DNA of 64,000 nucleotides from Leptoclinus maculatus (Eukaryota > Chordata > Actinopteri > Perciformes > Stichaeidae), in NCBI GenBank assembly GCA_032191485.1, contig JAVDOI010000008.1, positions 1,539,501-1,603,500 of the forward strand, in the 5' to 3' direction. A model generated the notes under the pieces. It saw nothing but the letters and a program-made list of their open reading frames with translations. It did not search any database and was not told the origin of the DNA. The position numbers were made by a program, and so were the translations under genes. Below are positions 53,801 to 61,523 of this stretch, in pieces. How positions within the stretch are numbered: position 1 is the first letter of the stretch; each line of letters starts with the position of its first letter.

Positions 53801-56800
53801 GTGTTTTTATTGTAAGTGACACGGAGTGTAAAATAAACAATTTATAGCAGTGATGGATGGAAATAGATAAAAAAAAGGTTGAGAGACAGAAAGAAGTCAA
53901 GAGAAAGAGACAGAAAAAGATAAGAAAGAGATAGAAAGTGGTTGAGAGAGATAAACAGAAAAAGATTGAGATGTATAGAGAGGTCAAGAGAAAGATAAAA
54001 AAGAGAGACGGATAGTCAAAAGAGAGATCGAATAGTATACATTAAAAGAGGTTAAGAGAAAGAGAGGTTGAGAGGTTGAGGGAGACAGATAAAAAATAGT
54101 TCGGGAGGAAGAGATAGAAAGAAGTTGAGAAAAAGATTAAAAGAGGACGAGAGAAAGAGATAGAAAGAGGTTGAGATGTACAGATAGACAGAAAGAAGTC
54201 TAGAAAGAGACAGAATAGATCAAGAGAAAGAGATAGAAAGAGGTTGAGATGTACAGATAGACAGAAAGAAGTCTAGAAAGAGACAGAATAGATCAAGAGA
54301 AAGAGATAGAAAGAGGTTGAGTTGTACAGATAGACAGAAAGAAGTCTAGAAAGAGACAGAATAGATCAAGAGAAAGAGATAGAAAGAGGTTGAGATGTAC
54401 AGATAGACAGAAAGAAGTCTAGAAAGAGACAGAATAGATCAAGAGAAAGAGATAGAAAGAGGTTGAGATGTACAGATAGACAGAAAGAAGTCTAGAAAGA
54501 GACAGAATAGATCAAGAGAAAGAGATAGAAAGAGGTTGAGATGTACAGATAGACAGAAAGAAGTCTAGAAAGAGACAGAATAGATCAAGAGAAAGAGATA
54601 GAAAGAGGTTGAGATGTACAGATAGACAGAAAGAAGTCTAGAAAGAGACAGAATAGATCAAGAGAAAGAGATAGAAAGAGGTTGAGATGTACAGATAGAC
54701 AGAAAGAAGTCTAGAAAGAGACAGAATAGATCAAGAGAAAGAGATAGAAAGAGGTTGAGATGTACAGATAGACAGAAAGAAGTCTAGAAAGAGACAGAAT
54801 AGATCAAGAGAAAGAGATAGAAAGAGGTTGAGTTGTACAGATAGACAGAGGTTGAGAGAAAGAAACAAAAAGAGGTCAAAGGTAGATGGAAAGAGGTAGA
54901 GAGAGATAGATAGGAAGAGGTGGAGAGAGAGATGAATACAAAGAGGTCGAGATGGATGGATAGATGGATGGATAGATAGAAAGTGATTGAGAGAAAGAGA
55001 TAGAAAGAGGTTGAGATGTTTGGATAGAAAGAGGTTGAGATTTGACATTTTCATGTACCATTATCATCATCACCACACACTCTGTATACCTAAAACAATA
55101 ATATCATTATTCATTTCTGAGCAGCCTCCCCTTCTAAATCACTTCTTTTCCTTAATATATTGTTCTAGACTTTTGAATGACCACTCTGTGTCATGCCCCA
55201 TCCCAACTTCCTGTTTCAGGGAGAGAAGCTTTATATTGTGTAAGTAGATGGAAAAGTAAATAGTTTGTGATGCCATCACATTGACGCAACAAGTCTGGGA
55301 GAAAAAGACAAAAAAATGTGATTTCAACTGCACACTGTTGGCATATCAACACAGCCAAAAGCAGCCAGACACAGCAGATTAATCCCAAAATGAAATCACT
55401 CTCACCACACGCTCACTCACTAACCTGTCTTGGTCGGCACTGCGGAAGCGGGGGAGGATCATGTGGCGGAAACTGCTGGTTCGGTCCAGTTTGGGCTGAC
55501 TCTTAGCCCTCTTGATCGAGCCCTTCAACCTTCTACTGAGGAAACTCTGGAGCGGGTGGAGGAGGAGGAGAACAACGAGAAGGGCAAACAGATGGAGGAA
55601 GAGAGGGAGGACGTGCATGGCGCGAAGTTACAGAGAAGAAGAAGAAGTGGCAAAAGTAAGTTGGAGAAGACGAGTTGATCGGTGAAGAGAGAGAGAGAGA
55701 GTCGGGTATGGTTTAAGGAGAAAGAATGTTTAAAGTGTGATGATAATGATTCCCATGGAGTCAGTGGGGTTTGTGTGAGATGTATTTAAAGTAACAACAA
55801 AATCAGATAGAGACACATGAATGAAACACGCGATGTGTGATGGGGGGGGGAGAGCACAAGGTACATTTATTATCAACAAGACATCACACACCCACACATG
55901 TCCACTTGCCACAAGGGAACTGCAGTGTTGTATCAGATCCTGTGGTGGGCAGTGGTGAGCCATACAGGCTCAGCAGATCAAGACTAAAACACGGGTCCAG
56001 TTTGTCCCGCATGAGCTTCCTTTACATGATCAAATGACACAACCTGAGACACTGAAGCAGTCAATCATTTGTTATAAGGGAGAACGTGACTTGGGGTTCG
56101 TCCCAATACCCACACTTTGAGTTTTAGTAAAGTGCAAACTTGAAGGACTGGTCGACGTAATGACGGAAGCGTTACGTTTTTTATGGCTGCTGATTGGTGT
56201 CGGTCCTAAAACCTGCCTACACGCGTACTACCGCCAGCAACTGGACTGGTGTTGCCCAAGTAGACGTGGTGAATTGTGGGATACATTTATAGCTCTGAAT
56301 ACGTCTTCAAAGCGGTCTCAACTGTGGATTAAGTGTACTCTGTGCGTTGGTACTTTTTCGGACGTGGGACACACTTGACCTGGCGGTGTGTGAGCGTGCA
56401 CTCTCAAGTTGTCAGGAACACATCGTAGGTATTGGGAAAGACCCTTGGTATGACGGACCATCCTGCCTATAAACCTGACTGAACCACAACTTTACCGTGA
56501 ACAGTGTCCTGCAAACTGGTCCATTGAAAGGGGACCAAGTGAAACAAGTTACTCTTAGCAAGTGAGAAAATTGCCACACATTGGGTTAATTTAACTTGTT
56601 TACTTGTTCAAAGAAATATATTTTACTTTGTCATGATTAGTAATTCATATTTCAACATAATGTGTCACTTCTATATATATATATCTTGGAAAAAACTACA
56701 ATAAGAAGATGTGACATTTCCCACCCGGATGACATTTCAGCCCACTAACAGCCTTATAAAACCGAAACAATGACGTTGTTACGTTTGCAGACCATAAATG

Positions 56801-59515
56801 TTGAGTTTTCATGCTTCAAACTTTGAACTGAAAGCGCCGTGAAGGTAACTTCAGAACTCAAAGCGTGCGTGAAATATCCCTTTGTGGTTTCTCTTTCTTT
56901 ATGTGCCTGAAAGAAGCTTGATGTCTTCAGTCCTCAGGTGCATCCTGAAGACTCGCGGCAATATCATTTATATAACTATAGCATAACAGCATTACCGAGT
57001 GGGAGAATGACTGGAGGGAAATGACACCTCATCATCTGGCATGAGTCAAATGGTTTTGAAGCCTGTCTTGAGGATATGACTAAAGACTTGGCTCCATCTG
57101 CTGGTTCCAAGCTAATGGCCTGCATGACTAAATCTGATTTGATTAGCCGCTCCGTCTGACACTTTAAGTCTCAAAGAGCAAAAGCATTGAGTACAGACGT
57201 AGAGGGAGAGAAAGAAGCCGGAATCACAATAAACCACAATAAAGGGAGGTAATACTGCATCATCTGGCTACGTTTGCATACACAAAGTCACTCTGTCCAC
57301 ATTTAATAGCTGTGGTGGGATGTCACAAAACTTTACTTTTTACTATATATATTTTTTATACAATTGTCTGCAGATTAAATGATAATGAAATGAATAGTTG
57401 TAATACAGCTAAAATACACTGGAGGGAGATTTTTCCTGCAATATGAGTACGTTCACTTTTGACAATTTAGGTTAAATTGGCTGCAGTTGTGATCTGCATA
57501 ATGTGCACTGATACATATTTGTGGCTATATTTAGGGGTAAAGTAATGGTAAATGGGTACATTCAGGTTTACCACTACACCAAGAAATGTGTTTTTTGGGG
57601 GATTTGTTTTTCTATTCCTACCCTCATGTGTCCTGTGATGTACAGAGAGAAACATGTAGGATAATCGCATGTTCATCCAATCTGAAATATTGATATGAAA
57701 ACACTCGTCCCCTGCCACTATGCAATAATAATGAAACACAAAGTGGGGCTTCACTTTTACTCTAATGGGTTATCTGGCTCCTGTAATTCTCAAGCTGCAG
57801 CAGTGAACGGGCAGCAAATAGTTTCCTGTGAAGGGAGGAAAAAAACAACTCCTGCCAGTGACAGTGTGCAAACACCAGCAGAAATAATGGAGAGGAGATG
57901 GGCAACAAAGAAACACTGGCACAAACTTAATAAGCCACCAATCTGTCCTTTAAGCCCTTTTATGTGCACGTTTGATACCTTGTGATTGAGTTTCTATTGC
58001 CATGAATAAAACAATAAACAGATTATTTTTGTCCGCAGACAGAACGTGTTCCGCTGCCAGCTTCTCTCTCCCTCTTTCACTCATGTTGTCTTTATTATGA
58101 GAAACAGACAACAGCGACATTTGTTTCCTTTACTTCACCTTTGTCGACATTAAAGAATCATACCAGGGGTTTTTGCGTGTTTTAACCCTTTTCACCACAA
58201 GTCCCATTTAATTCAGATCACAGTAAACCGTTTGTAATCTTTTCTGTCGTTCCAGGGAGCCATTGGTTTAAATAAGATGGAACTCTATTAGCAGATGTGA
58301 TTATATATTTACTGTGTATATATATATATATGGTGCTTTACAGGGCACAAAAACACAAACAGATGAAAACTAAATAGAACACCATCAAATAATAAATTAT
58401 TCACTGAAAAGCTGTTTTTCAAAAGTGGTTTTTTTTTGCATAATGATCGGCTATAAATAGGCAACATGGTTAATTTTAGTCTTTTATTGATTTTTTTTCC
58501 TCCACTCTTGTTTGCTTCTGCTTGCACTTCATTGGATTTGAGAGGTTTTTGTGTTGGGGGGGGCTCCTCCCCTGTGCAAAGTCATGAAGTTCCTATTATC
58601 TGTTATGTGTTAATTCAAACACATCACCATTACAAACAAAGAAAATGCAGTGCAGAATATTTGAATTTACCTGCATTTAAACGGCATTACCACACAACAA
58701 TTAAGTAACGTTGACAAACATTAATGCAGATTACACACCTCAAGACTCTATTAATTGATTTTTGAACCATTGGGAAATGAAGACCGAAGACTTCCTGGAA
58801 CTGTAGAACAAATGATTTACAGCATGTGAAAACAGTTTGACCTGCAAACACACTGGTATGGCCCTTTGAGGTGTACCGTTCCAATAACTCTGTGAATATG
58901 AGTTCACTCAGACTTCAGAGATCACAAGTGAGAGGAGTGAGACTATCCTGGATCAATAAAAAGATGTTTCTATGCTACAGGCTTCCTAAATGCTGTAGCC
59001 AATGTTTGTGTCACATACCTCAACGGGGGGCAGTGGTGCAATAAACGTTCCTCCTGCCACTGGACTCAACCCGGCAGCCCTCCAATCTCCGCCCCAGTAC
59101 GAGAAGGGGGAGGAGGAGGAGGAGGCAGCAGGCGAGTGGGGCAGGGTAAAGGAAAGGGAGGGGGAGAGGGGGAGCGAGCGGGGCATGGGGGGCGTGCTGG
59201 GCCCTTTCCTGGAGCCCTTTCGCTGCCGCTGCCACTGCTGCTGCTGCTGCTGGCACAAGGCGAGGGAGGGATAGACAGCCAGGGAGAGGGGGAAAGGGTG
59301 AGGCGGGGTGCCGCTGGCCCGGCGGCCACAGGTGTGTGGCGGGCCCAGGGCGGGAGGAGGGAGGAGGGACAGCGAGAGGGACGGAGGCAGCGAGCGGGGA
59401 CGGGAACAGGGGGGGTTACTCACGGATTGTCGGAAGGGTTGAATTGGGGCAGTGGGAGGGACCTCCATGCTGGGCTGCTTCCCAGTGGCTATGCTCTTCC
59501 GCCGGGCGCGATGAT
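21079..59515 (-). CDS. syngap1: syngap1, synaptic Ras/Rap GTPase-activating protein (N-terminus outside window)
   Basis: SynGAP accelerates GTP hydrolysis on Ras and Rap at excitatory postsynapses and is anchored to PSD-95 through its alpha1 tail. Exons in transcript order: 59424-59515, 55425-55546, 48901-49054, 48430-48528, 45017-45256, 43452-43787, 43170-43314, 42531-42675, 42158-42394, 41573-41774, 40766-40968, 40382-40583, 39417-40046, 38603-39046, 38145-38318, 37599-37810, 31266-31338, optional 26126-26187, and 21079-21429. All phases fit. The window part has 1,352 codons (alpha2-like) or 1,270 (alpha1-like). Domains: end of the PH region, C2 ([18 protein letters not shown]), RasGAP with arginine finger [10 protein letters not shown] and FLRFLCPAIMSP, a disordered Gln/Ser/Gly-rich region, coiled coil, and alternative tails. 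The human PH start (residues 1 to about 100) is not seen. DAB2IP and RASAL2 are paralogues, but the long middle ([20 protein letters not shown]) is specific to SYNGAP1. Confidence 0.95.
21430..26125 (-). other. syngap1: syngap1 intron before last exon
   Basis: About 4.7 kb. It contains a GA-rich run at about 21840-21890, an AT run at about 23459-23474 and a (TG)n run at 24101-24134. At 25,440-25,560 a segment with GCATTGTGGGATATTAATG resembles a fish interspersed repeat. No further exon is recognised. Confidence 0.6.
24101..24134. repeat. (TG)n microsatellite
   Basis: Seventeen TG units in a syngap1 intron. Confidence 0.96.
26126..26187 (-). CDS. syngap1: candidate syngap1 cassette exon (62 nt, alpha1 switch)
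   Basis: The acceptor TTCTCTTAG and donor CCAG|GTAATA flank 62 nt, open in the frame set by exon 31266-31338 (GRRQSILVQPRLAPVPPRIT). Its length is 2 mod 3, so inclusion moves the last exon into the frame that yields the alpha1-like tail. The evidence is splice consensus plus this exact phase. The peptide itself is only weakly like human sequence, so another alpha1 mechanism is possible. Confidence 0.5.
28120..28440. repeat. fragments of two dispersed fish repeats
   Basis: At about 28130-28185, AGTTTAAGGCACTTCAGGAT followed by TGGCTTCACTTTTCAGAC matches the tail of a fish repeat whose other part is at 51380-51660. At about 28305-28440, repeated GCTAAC/GCATGCTAAC motifs followed by AGCTACTAGCATGGCTG match another common fish repeat. 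Confidence 0.6.
29725..29975. repeat. percomorph dispersed repeat (AATCGATTAAT family), copy 2
   Basis: It contains ATCATCGATAAATTG, AAGTTTCTCAAATGTGAGTA, TTACGTGATAGTAAATTAAA and TTTTATAGACCAGTTAATTG in the order expected for this family. Degraded. Confidence 0.7.
31266..31338 (-). CDS. syngap1: syngap1 exon, end of coiled coil
   Basis: It encodes LMAVEDELRGPPVIEPKTRI then FPDQ, with the Arg before it split across the intron. Human has [20 protein letters not shown]. The acceptor is TTCCAAG and the donor is CAG|GTCTGT, phase 0. The human KKRLLDAQ end is replaced by KTRIFPDQ. Confidence 0.9.
31348..31410. repeat. purine tract forming a syngap1 3' splice-site pyrimidine tract
   Basis: Sixty-three purine-only bases with GGGGA and GGGAA units. 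On the transcript strand it is the pyrimidine tract about 9 bases before the AAG acceptor of exon 31266-31338. Confidence 0.9.
33832..34700. mobile_element. 869-bp foldback element (long imperfect inverted repeat)
   Basis: The left end GGAAGCCCTAAAACGGAC (33832) is mirrored by the right end GTCCGTTTAGGGCTTCC (34684-34700). Inner arms also pair: GGAAGGATACGCGTA with CAAAATAAGGTGTTAAATAA (34022-34070) against TTATTTAACACCTTATTTTG and ACGTATATCCTTCC (34400-34453). No coding capacity. I read it as a non-autonomous DNA transposon of foldback type; the superfamily is not assigned. Confidence 0.75.
37599..37810 (-). CDS. syngap1: syngap1 coiled-coil exon
   Basis: It encodes VKEYEEEINSLKDRLVMSHK, KLEEYERRLLTQEQQTNKIL, LQYQNRLDDSERKLRLQQVE and KDSQIKGIIS, the heptad-repeat coiled coil that trimerises in SynGAP (known for the mammalian protein). 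The acceptor is CCTCAG and the donor is GTAAAT, phase 2. Confidence 0.97.
38145..38318 (-). CDS. syngap1: syngap1 exon before the coiled coil
   Basis: It encodes GSQAPSTLNPPTPANERTVA, WVSNMPHLSADIESSRIDRE and EFKLKEYSKSMDESRMDR, nearly identical to human. The acceptor is TCCCAG and the donor is AGG|GTAGGT, phase 0. Confidence 0.97.
38603..39046 (-). CDS. syngap1: syngap1 exon, Gln/Ser-rich disordered region
   Basis: It encodes DNLQQQQQMMGL, then VKSQTSHQLSVSAAA, RPPSGNLLQSPESGYGGRQH and a poly-Gln segment ending HLLKPTMSKQ. Human equivalents are KSQQLTVSAAQ and RPSSGNLLQSPEPSYG. The acceptor is CCTTAG and the donor is GTAACA, phase 0. Confidence 0.93.
39417..40046 (-). CDS. syngap1: syngap1 large exon, low-complexity disordered region
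   Basis: 630 nt, encoding LLSVNKSVSIMDLQDSRMNS, a Gly/Ser-rich stretch, a poly-Gln run (SQQQQQQ), MRYPLSFQNPLFHLATADGP, then FSRSEDLSTLRT and IIHSHSYSDDYSRAEYGRRQ. Human has a poly-His stretch here; this exon has Gln/His-rich HHQHS instead. The acceptor is CTTAG before CTACTCAG, chosen because the nearer CAG gives a stop. Confidence 0.94.
40382..40583 (-). CDS. syngap1: syngap1 exon, SYNGAP1-specific disordered region
   Basis: It encodes SIDITRLPSPTSTGGVMPSR, then [20 protein letters not shown] and SSDITEPDPK, matching human [20 protein letters not shown]. The human SFMARGLNSSMD repeat is absent. The acceptor is CTCCAG and the donor is GTGAGT, phase 0. Confidence 0.95.
40766..40968 (-). CDS. 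syngap1: syngap1 exon after the GAP domain
   Basis: It encodes [20 protein letters not shown] and RNPHLQRQPSHQTDRVPERQ, then SEFQNLMMRDLN. Human has [20 protein letters not shown] and GYMMRDLNSS. The acceptor is CCACAG and the donor is GTAGGC, phase 2. Confidence 0.94.
41573..41774 (-). CDS. syngap1: syngap1 exon, RasGAP C-terminal helices
   Basis: It encodes FGNKEDYMCFMNEFLEMEWG, SMQQFLYEISNLDSVSNAGG and FEGYIDLGRELSILHSLLWE, then VIAQLSK, close to human throughout. The acceptor is CCGCAG and the donor is GTAAAA, phase 0. Confidence 0.96.
42158..42394 (-). CDS. syngap1: syngap1 exon, RasGAP core
   Basis: It encodes VFPRELKEVFASWRVRCAER, GREDIADRLISGSLFLRFLC, PAIMSPSLFNLTQEYPDEQT and SRTLTLIAKVVQNLANFS. 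The FLRFLCPA signature binds and orients the arginine finger in RasGAPs. The donor is AA|GTCAGT, phase 2. Confidence 0.97.
42531..42675 (-). CDS. syngap1: syngap1 exon, RasGAP
   Basis: It encodes [40 protein letters not shown] and CKIVNSH, matching human [20 protein letters not shown]. The acceptor is TTGTAG and the donor is GTGAGT, phase 2. Confidence 0.96.
43170..43314 (-). CDS. syngap1: syngap1 exon, RasGAP arginine-finger exon
   Basis: It encodes [40 protein letters not shown] and HKYLKDAI. The Arg in FRENTLATK is the catalytic arginine finger of the RasGAP family and is intact. The acceptor is CTCCAG and the donor is GTGAGC, phase 1. Confidence 0.97.
43452..43787 (-). CDS. syngap1: syngap1 exon, C2 end and GAP start
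   Basis: It encodes EKSTYLGLVSIPISSITGRQ, a Gly-rich loop shorter than human's, then TMNILPMELYKEFAEYVTNN and ALVHILQSTGKAK. The acceptor tract is a (CT)n microsatellite ending CTAAG. The donor is GTAGGA, phase 0. Confidence 0.95.
43791..43822. repeat. (GA)n run at a syngap1 acceptor
   Basis: On the transcript strand it is (CT)n directly before the CTAAG acceptor of exon 43452-43787, so the microsatellite serves as the pyrimidine tract. Confidence 0.92.
43823..45016 (-). other. syngap1: syngap1 intron within C2 coding region
   Basis: About 1.2 kb, AT-rich, with a G-run near 44440-44452. No exon, RNA gene or named repeat is recognised. Confidence 0.6.
45017..45256 (-). CDS. syngap1: syngap1 exon, C2 domain
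   Basis: It encodes [40 protein letters not shown] and TSKPRTDTVFWGEHFEFNNL, then PAVRNLRLHLYKETDKKRRK. Compared with human, the loop after TSKPR is shorter (human SASGDTVFW, here TDTVFW). The chosen donor AAG|GTGACA joins in phase to EKSTYLGL, as human KKDKAGYVGL requires. Confidence 0.96.
45389..45477. repeat. (GT)n microsatellite, about 44 units
   Basis: An 89-base uninterrupted GT run. On the syngap1 strand it is (CA)n, about 130 bases upstream of the C2 exon 45017-45256 acceptor. Confidence 0.98.
45478..48429 (-). other. syngap1: syngap1 intron between PH and C2 exons
   Basis: About 2.95 kb. G-runs lie near 45896-45909 and 46441-46450, and an (AAT)n run near 47210-47226. I recognise no exon or transposon. 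Confidence 0.6.
48430..48528 (-). CDS. syngap1: syngap1 exon, end of PH region
   Basis: It encodes [20 protein letters not shown] then WIENLQRAVKPNK, matching human [20 protein letters not shown]. The acceptor is CCTCAG and the donor is GTGAGG, phase 0. The Trp in the last helix is the typical PH-fold residue. Confidence 0.96.
48901..49054 (-). CDS. syngap1: syngap1 exon, PH region
   Basis: It encodes TRLMQSFKESHSHESLLSPS, SAAEALDLALDEDAIIKPVH and SSILGQEYCFE, nearly identical to human SYNGAP1. The acceptor is TCCCAG and the donor is GTGAGA, phase 0. Confidence 0.96.
50812..50864. repeat. (AC)n microsatellite
   Basis: About 26 AC units within a syngap1 intron. Confidence 0.97.
51046..51332. 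repeat. percomorph dispersed repeat (AATCGATTAAT family), copy 3
   Basis: It begins AGAGCAGAAACGATTACTCA and ends AAATTAATCGATAATAAAAA followed by AATAGTTGCAGCC. Both ends are recognisable, so this looks like a full-length but diverged copy. Confidence 0.75.
51380..51660. repeat. dispersed fish repeat (TTTATGGTCTATTTGACTCT family)
   Basis: It contains GACCTGTCAATCACAGTAAG, GCTTTATGGTCTATTTGACT and AACATCATGCTGTATTGAC, then AATAAATCAAGTGAGAAGTT and GAGGAGTTGCCCTCTGATGG. This matches a repeat I know from percomorph introns. Confidence 0.75.
51661..51845. repeat. percomorph dispersed repeat (AATCGATTAAT family), partial copy 4
   Basis: The second half of the family only: TTTTATATGATTGTAAATTG, AATATCTTTAGGTTTTGGAC and GACTAATTGATGATGAC. 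It abuts the preceding repeat directly. Confidence 0.65.
52515..52700. repeat. percomorph dispersed repeat, copy 5, left part (split by LTR)
   Basis: It contains GAAAATTAATTGGCAATTAT, CTTATATGACAGTGAAAGTG and GGTTTTTGGACTCTCGGTTG, then GAAGACATTA where the LTR enters. The sequence resumes at 53135 with TTTTTAGGGAATTCTGATTG. Confidence 0.75.
52701..53134. mobile_element. solo LTR (434 bp) with 5-bp target duplication
   Basis: It begins TGTCACCGC and ends CCCGTTACA, the expected TG...CA termini with a short imperfect inverted repeat (TGTCAC/GTTACA). CATTA is duplicated exactly at 52696-52700 and 53135-53139. It contains a TATA-like CTATTTAAAC near 52821-52830 and AATAAA near 53067-53072, in LTR order for the plus strand. 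No internal retroviral or Gypsy coding sequence lies nearby, so it is a solo LTR. Confidence 0.88.
53870..55050. repeat. GA-rich satellite-like block
   Basis: About 1.2 kb dominated by AGAAAGAGATAGA-type units on the plus strand, with the ordered 73-bp minisatellite inside it. The minus-strand Ser/Leu-rich open frames here are artefacts of the repeat. Confidence 0.9.
54160..54850. repeat. 73-bp-period minisatellite, about 9 copies
   Basis: TTGAGATGTA (or TTGAGTTGTA) recurs at 54171, 54244, 54317, 54390, 54463, 54536, 54609, 54682, 54755 and 54828, exactly 73 bases apart. The unit includes CAGATAGACAGAAAGAAGTC and GACAGAATAGATCAAGAG. Copies are almost identical; the A-to-T variant (GAGTTG) appears at 54317 and 54828. 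Confidence 0.97.
55425..55546 (-). CDS. syngap1: syngap1 exon, PH region
   Basis: It encodes SFLSRRLKGSIKRAKSQPKL, then DRTSSFRHMILPRFRSADQD, matching human [20 protein letters not shown]. The acceptor is CTCCAG and the donor is GTTAGT, phase 2 (split Arg codon). Confidence 0.95.
55547..59423 (-). other. syngap1: syngap1 intron upstream of PH-region exon
   Basis: About 3.9 kb. It holds the terminal-inverted-repeat element at 56094-56444 and a GC-rich, (GGA)n-containing block at 59030-59420 just after the exon 59424-59515 donor. The long open frames in that block (58986-59468 and overlapping frames) look compositional. Confidence 0.6.
56094..56444. mobile_element. small element with 17-bp terminal inverted repeats
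   Basis: GGGTTCGTCCCAATACC (56094-56110) pairs with GGTATTGGGAAAGACCC (56428-56444) as an imperfect inverted repeat, 14 of 17 bases. TTG flanks both ends (56091-56093 and 56445-56447) as a possible 3-bp target duplication. At 351 bp without coding potential it looks like a MITE. The superfamily is not assigned. Confidence 0.6.
59424..59515 (-). CDS. syngap1: syngap1 exon with RRKS block (first confident exon in window)
   Basis: It encodes HRARRKSIATGKQPSMEVPP then TAPIQPFRQS, aligned to human [20 protein letters not shown] and APFRPSQ. The acceptor is TCTTAG and the donor is TCC|GTGAGT. It enters in phase 1, so an upstream exon must supply one base. Reading past the donor gives a long GC-rich open frame that I treat as intron. 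Confidence 0.85.
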
Positions 59516-61523
59516 CTAAGAGACAGGGAACGAGAAAAGGTCCACAGGTAAGACTCTAAATCCCCATCGTGGGGGGAAATGGAAACATTCAAAGATAAAA
59601 TGAGGACAGAAGGAAATATTGCTTCGCCGAGACACGGGTAGAGCGAGGGGATGTGGGGAGAGAAAGACGGGGGCCATTGTGGTAATAAACAGCTACAGGA
59701 GAGCTGTTACGGACAGTCTGCCTGAAGGAATGAAAGAGGGCAGCAAAGAATATGAGAGCGAGATAGAGGTCAAAGGTGAGCGAGGCAGAAATAAAAACCA
59801 TGCCGGTTCACACACACGTTCACCAGCACTGCGTTTACTGCTACACACACACACGCATAACTCAAATACACCTTCATCCGTGGAGGGGAGGAGGTTGACG
59901 AAGTGGGCGAGAGACTTGAGAGATAGATTTTCTGTCTGGACGTCAGATGGGGCGAATGTTAACAGTCTGCATGTTGAAGGGAGGGATCGGGAGATGCACG
60001 GATAGAGAGGAGCGAGCATTAAACAAACAAAGCACTTATTGACTTCCGCCGGCGTGTCGGTGCCTAATGCACTGAATTGGCCAGTGAGGGAATAGACCCC
60101 CTGTCCTACGCTTGATGGATGACGGAGAGAGTGTAAATGTACAGTTCGAGAGCACAAGGAGGCCTGGTTGACCTGGCTGGCCTGCTTAATCACTGCGGCA
60201 GCAACAAATCACATCACAAACCAGAGGGAACGTTGAATACATACAAACACTGACGGTATCGTCCACTGCCCAGTCCCTCGAGCAAACGTTGCAAAACTCA
60301 ACAAAACGTCAGGACTAAAGGGTGTCTCTGCATCACTGTCCTCAAGGGAAATCCGTGTGCACGCATTGTATGATGGAAGTGACTTTTGAAACGGCCAGCA
60401 GAGGGAAAAATAAGACCACAAATGTCTCTCATGTTTCACAGAACAGAATTACAAATCTCACTGCGTGCCTATGAATCAATAAATGGGTTGGCCACAAAAA
60501 TACATCTCCAACTTGCTCGTACAAATTTGAAATTAAGCCGCACTTGTGAGGCAAATTAGCAGAGGATCTGAGGTGTGTCTGACTGACCTTTAAAGGAGGG
60601 CTTACAACTTTAAATCTCCTCCACTATCTTTAGACTTTGTTTTTACTTTCAATACATGCATACATTGAGCACATATTGTACTGTCTAATCTAATCTAAAT
60701 ATTGTTGTTGTTTTTTTACAAGTTTGGGGGTCTTTTTATATAATTTCTTGTATTTCTTGTATGTGTAAAATGCTTCACTGATGTGTGGGTTATGCTATAT
60801 AAATACATGTACTTTCAAAATATAAAATAATACTGGTCACACGCACACAAAAATATCAAAGTTACTGTGTCATCATGTATGAACTGATGCTACCGAGACA
60901 AATTCCCAAGTATATATTAGGCCAATTTTAAGTTCTTTAAAGATATTTCTTTAGTATTTTGCCTTAATTTGATAGTGACATTAGAGAGGGACATGGAACA
61001 AAGGTCCCTGCAGTGGAATCAAACCAGGAACGTTGCTGTTTTTTTTGGCTTAATCACTGAGCTTCCAGATGTCCATTTTGGCTTTTTTTAAATCAAATAT
61101 CGGATATATAGTTAGTATCACCCTCTGTGACACAGTGGTGATGGACATAGCTACATAAAAACACAAACCTGCAATCAAATATTATAAAAACATTCTGTGC
61201 GATTCTTCAATCATATTTTGTTAAAGGTTCTTTATACAATAATCAGAACATATATATATAGCAGCACACAACAATTTGTTATGTAATGATATAGTGGAGT
61301 AATGTCTCTCCCTCTCTGTGCGTTGTTAACATAGCCGGGTCGGCCTCACATGACTTTTAGTGTATTAGAGCTCGCCCCACTGGCTAGCTCATGGTCACCG
61401 CGATGCACTGAGCTCATAGGCCGGCTAGCGCTTGTACAGCGCCCACCTTTCGGTTCCCCCTCAGGTAAACACTGTTAGCTCTGTTAGTACTGTTGCCATT
61501 GTTAACACTGTCGTCGCTGTTAC
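59516..61523 (-). other. region upstream of syngap1 exon 59424-59515
   Basis: About 2 kb, probably intron. No exon resembling human [20 protein letters not shown] was found on the minus strand. Sequence is AT-rich in the distal half, with nothing else recognised. Confidence 0.5.

Larger units (their letters stand above)
49055..55424 (-). other. syngap1: syngap1 repeat-rich intron
   Basis: The 6.4-kb intron between the two PH-region exons. It carries a GA-rich stretch (about 50430-50760), a CA microsatellite, several dispersed fish repeats, a solo LTR and the GA-rich minisatellite block. Nothing coding is recognised in it. Confidence 0.75.

Noticed and set aside
53589..55054. Minus-strand Ser/Leu/Phe-rich ORFs
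   Set aside because: They come from the GA-rich block and the 73-bp minisatellite.
56160..56378. Plus-strand 72-codon ORF
   Set aside because: It lies inside the inverted-repeat element and matches no transposase signature.
58986..59519. Overlapping GC-rich ORFs on both strands next to syngap1 exon 59424-59515
   Set aside because: The minus frame is the real exon read past a good GTGAGT donor. The rest is Pro/Ser-rich translation of GC-rich and (GGA)n DNA. A retained-intron form cannot be excluded but has no positive evidence.
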